Part shown: positions 63,284-64,000 of the stretch, piece after piece
Numbering within the stretch: position 1 is the stretch's first letter
How the letters are laid out: every line of letters begins with the position of its first letter
Assembly (NCBI RefSeq): GCF_003634755.1
Contig: NZ_RBXA01000001.1
Span: forward strand, 1,116,001-1,180,000
Reading direction: 5' to 3'
Source of the DNA: Flavobacterium limicola
GTDB taxonomy: Bacteria > Bacteroidota > Bacteroidia > Flavobacteriales > Flavobacteriaceae
DNA: 64,000 nucleotides
Made by a program: the position numbers and the translations under genes
The notes under the pieces: model-generated
Databases searched by the model: none
What the model saw: only the letters and a program-made list of their open reading frames with translations
What the model was told of the DNA's origin: nothing

Positions 63284-64000
63284 ATGAGATCAAAATTCAA
63301 ATGGATTTTTTCATTGCTAATGGCATTGTCCATGCAATTTGCGTTTGCACAAGAAAGAACTATCACGGGTACTGTTTCTGATGCGACGGGACCTGTTCCT
63401 GGTGTGAATGTTACTGTAAAAGGCACCAAGGTTGGGGTGCAAACTAATTTCGATGGTACTTATTCTATAAAAGCTAAAACGGGAGATGTTTTAGTATATT
63501 CTTTTGTAGGGATGACTGATACATCTAGATCAGTTGGTACAACTAATGTTGTTAATGTTTCAATGCAAGATTCAGCAAAAGTGCTTGCTGAAGTTGTTGT
63601 TCAAGGGTACAGAACAGGAACAAAGAAATCTGCTATTGCAGCCGTAGCAACGGTTGCTGCTGCAACTATCGAGAATCGACCAAATGCTAATGTGGTGAAT
63701 ACGTTGCAAGGTCAATTGGCCGGTGTTAATATTACATCTTCAACGGGTCAGCCTGGAGCCAAATCAACAGTAATAATTAGAGGGTATGGTACTATTAATG
63801 GTAATACTGACCCTTTGTATGTTATTGATGGATTTCCAACAAATGCTGATAATTTTAGATCTATTAACCCGAATGACATCGAGAGTCTTACAGTTTTGAA
63901 AGATGCTGCTGCAACTTCACAATACGGTAACAGAGGGTCTAATGGTGTTATTTTAATTACAACAAAAAGACCTGCGTTGGGTGAAGCAAAATCTTCATTT
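63284..64000 (+). CDS. SusC/RagA-family TonB-linked outer-membrane protein (5' part)
   Basis: 239 codons from the ATG at 63284, open at the window edge. Signal peptide MRSKFKWIFSLLMALSMQFA with cleavage after FAFAQ. A carboxypeptidase-regulatory-like domain follows (ITGTVSDATGPVPGVNVTVK, then FDGTYSIKAKTGDVL). The plug has VVVQGYRTGTKKS, NVVNTLQGQLAGVNI, PLYVIDGFPT and SINPNDIESLTVLKDAAATS with YGNRGSNGVILITTK. This is a SusC-type channel; a SusD partner would be expected to the right. The substrate is unknown. Confidence 0.93.
   Translation, partial: MRSKFKWIFSLLMALSMQFAFAQERTITGTVSDATGPVPGVNVTVKGTKVGVQTNFDGTYSIKAKTGDVLVYSFVGMTDTSRSVGTTNVVNVSMQDSAKVLAEVVVQGYRTGTKKSAIAAVATVAAATIENRPNANVVNTLQGQLAGVNITSSTGQPGAKSTVIIRGYGTINGNTDPLYVIDGFPTNADNFRSINPNDIESLTVLKDAAATSQYGNRGSNGVILITTKRPALGEAKSSF

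Noticed and set aside
1..64000. CRISPR arrays, prophage genes or intact insertion sequences
   Set aside because: None was seen; no repeat-spacer pattern, phage structural genes or full transposase frames are present.

Overview
The window looks like a chromosomal segment of a Flavobacterium-type bacterium (Bacteroidota). The basis is low G+C, TAnnTTTG promoter boxes without Shine-Dalgarno sequences, SusC/RagA and TonB receptors with carboxypeptidase-regulatory-like N-domains, a type IX secretion sorting tail, GSCFA, DUF4230 and DUF3667 family proteins, and a dispersed 75-150 bp extragenic repeat. All identifications come from reading the sequence; no database search was possible.

Bases 1-20,277 form a very AT-rich accessory island: a complete NHLM-type (nitrile-hydratase-like-leader microcin) RiPP system. 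It starts with six tandem precursor genes. Their long leaders are conserved and end in AGG, while the short cores are hypervariable. Cores 5 and 6 are a matched pair of 28-residue hydrophobic peptides with GxxxG motifs, followed by a 61-residue two-helix membrane protein that may give immunity. A perfect 20-bp inverted repeat separates this array from a JmjC/cupin 2-oxoglutarate oxygenase and a DUF3667 membrane protein. After a gene-poor stretch come a tiny lipoprotein, a TPR-sensor histidine kinase, a NarL-type response regulator and, after a second gene-poor stretch, an AraC regulator with a degenerate HisKA-like N-terminus. A compact operon then encodes a cyclic-nucleotide-binding-fold protein, a TolC-type outer-membrane channel, a HlyD-type adaptor, a C39-peptidase ABC exporter, a second NHLM ABC protein, and an unrecognised protein with an HExxH...E zinc-peptidase signature. 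No lanthionine, YcaO, radical-SAM, ATP-grasp or lasso enzyme is visible, so the oxygenase and the metalloprotein are the only candidate processing enzymes here.

The island ends at a decayed serine-recombinase tail beside two tandem, identical initiator tRNA genes, which suggests an integration boundary. From about 20.8 kb on the content is ordinary core genome: era and der GTPases, an SDR, a TonB receptor with an Rrf2 regulator, a LemA/TPM operon, an M23 peptidase, alaS, GSCFA and DUF4230 proteins, a long phenylalanine-hydroxylase-type enzyme, truncated hemoglobin, urocanase, a T9SS cargo protein, hemL, lysS, lipB, rnhB, and a SusC-like receptor running off the right edge.

A second small system of interest lies at 53.5-57.1 kb. 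An MbnP-family lipoprotein and a MauG/MbnH-type diheme peroxidase are flanked by a small CNGKC protein and a CDACGC outer-membrane barrel. This is probably a copper-related locus with no methanobactin gene in view.
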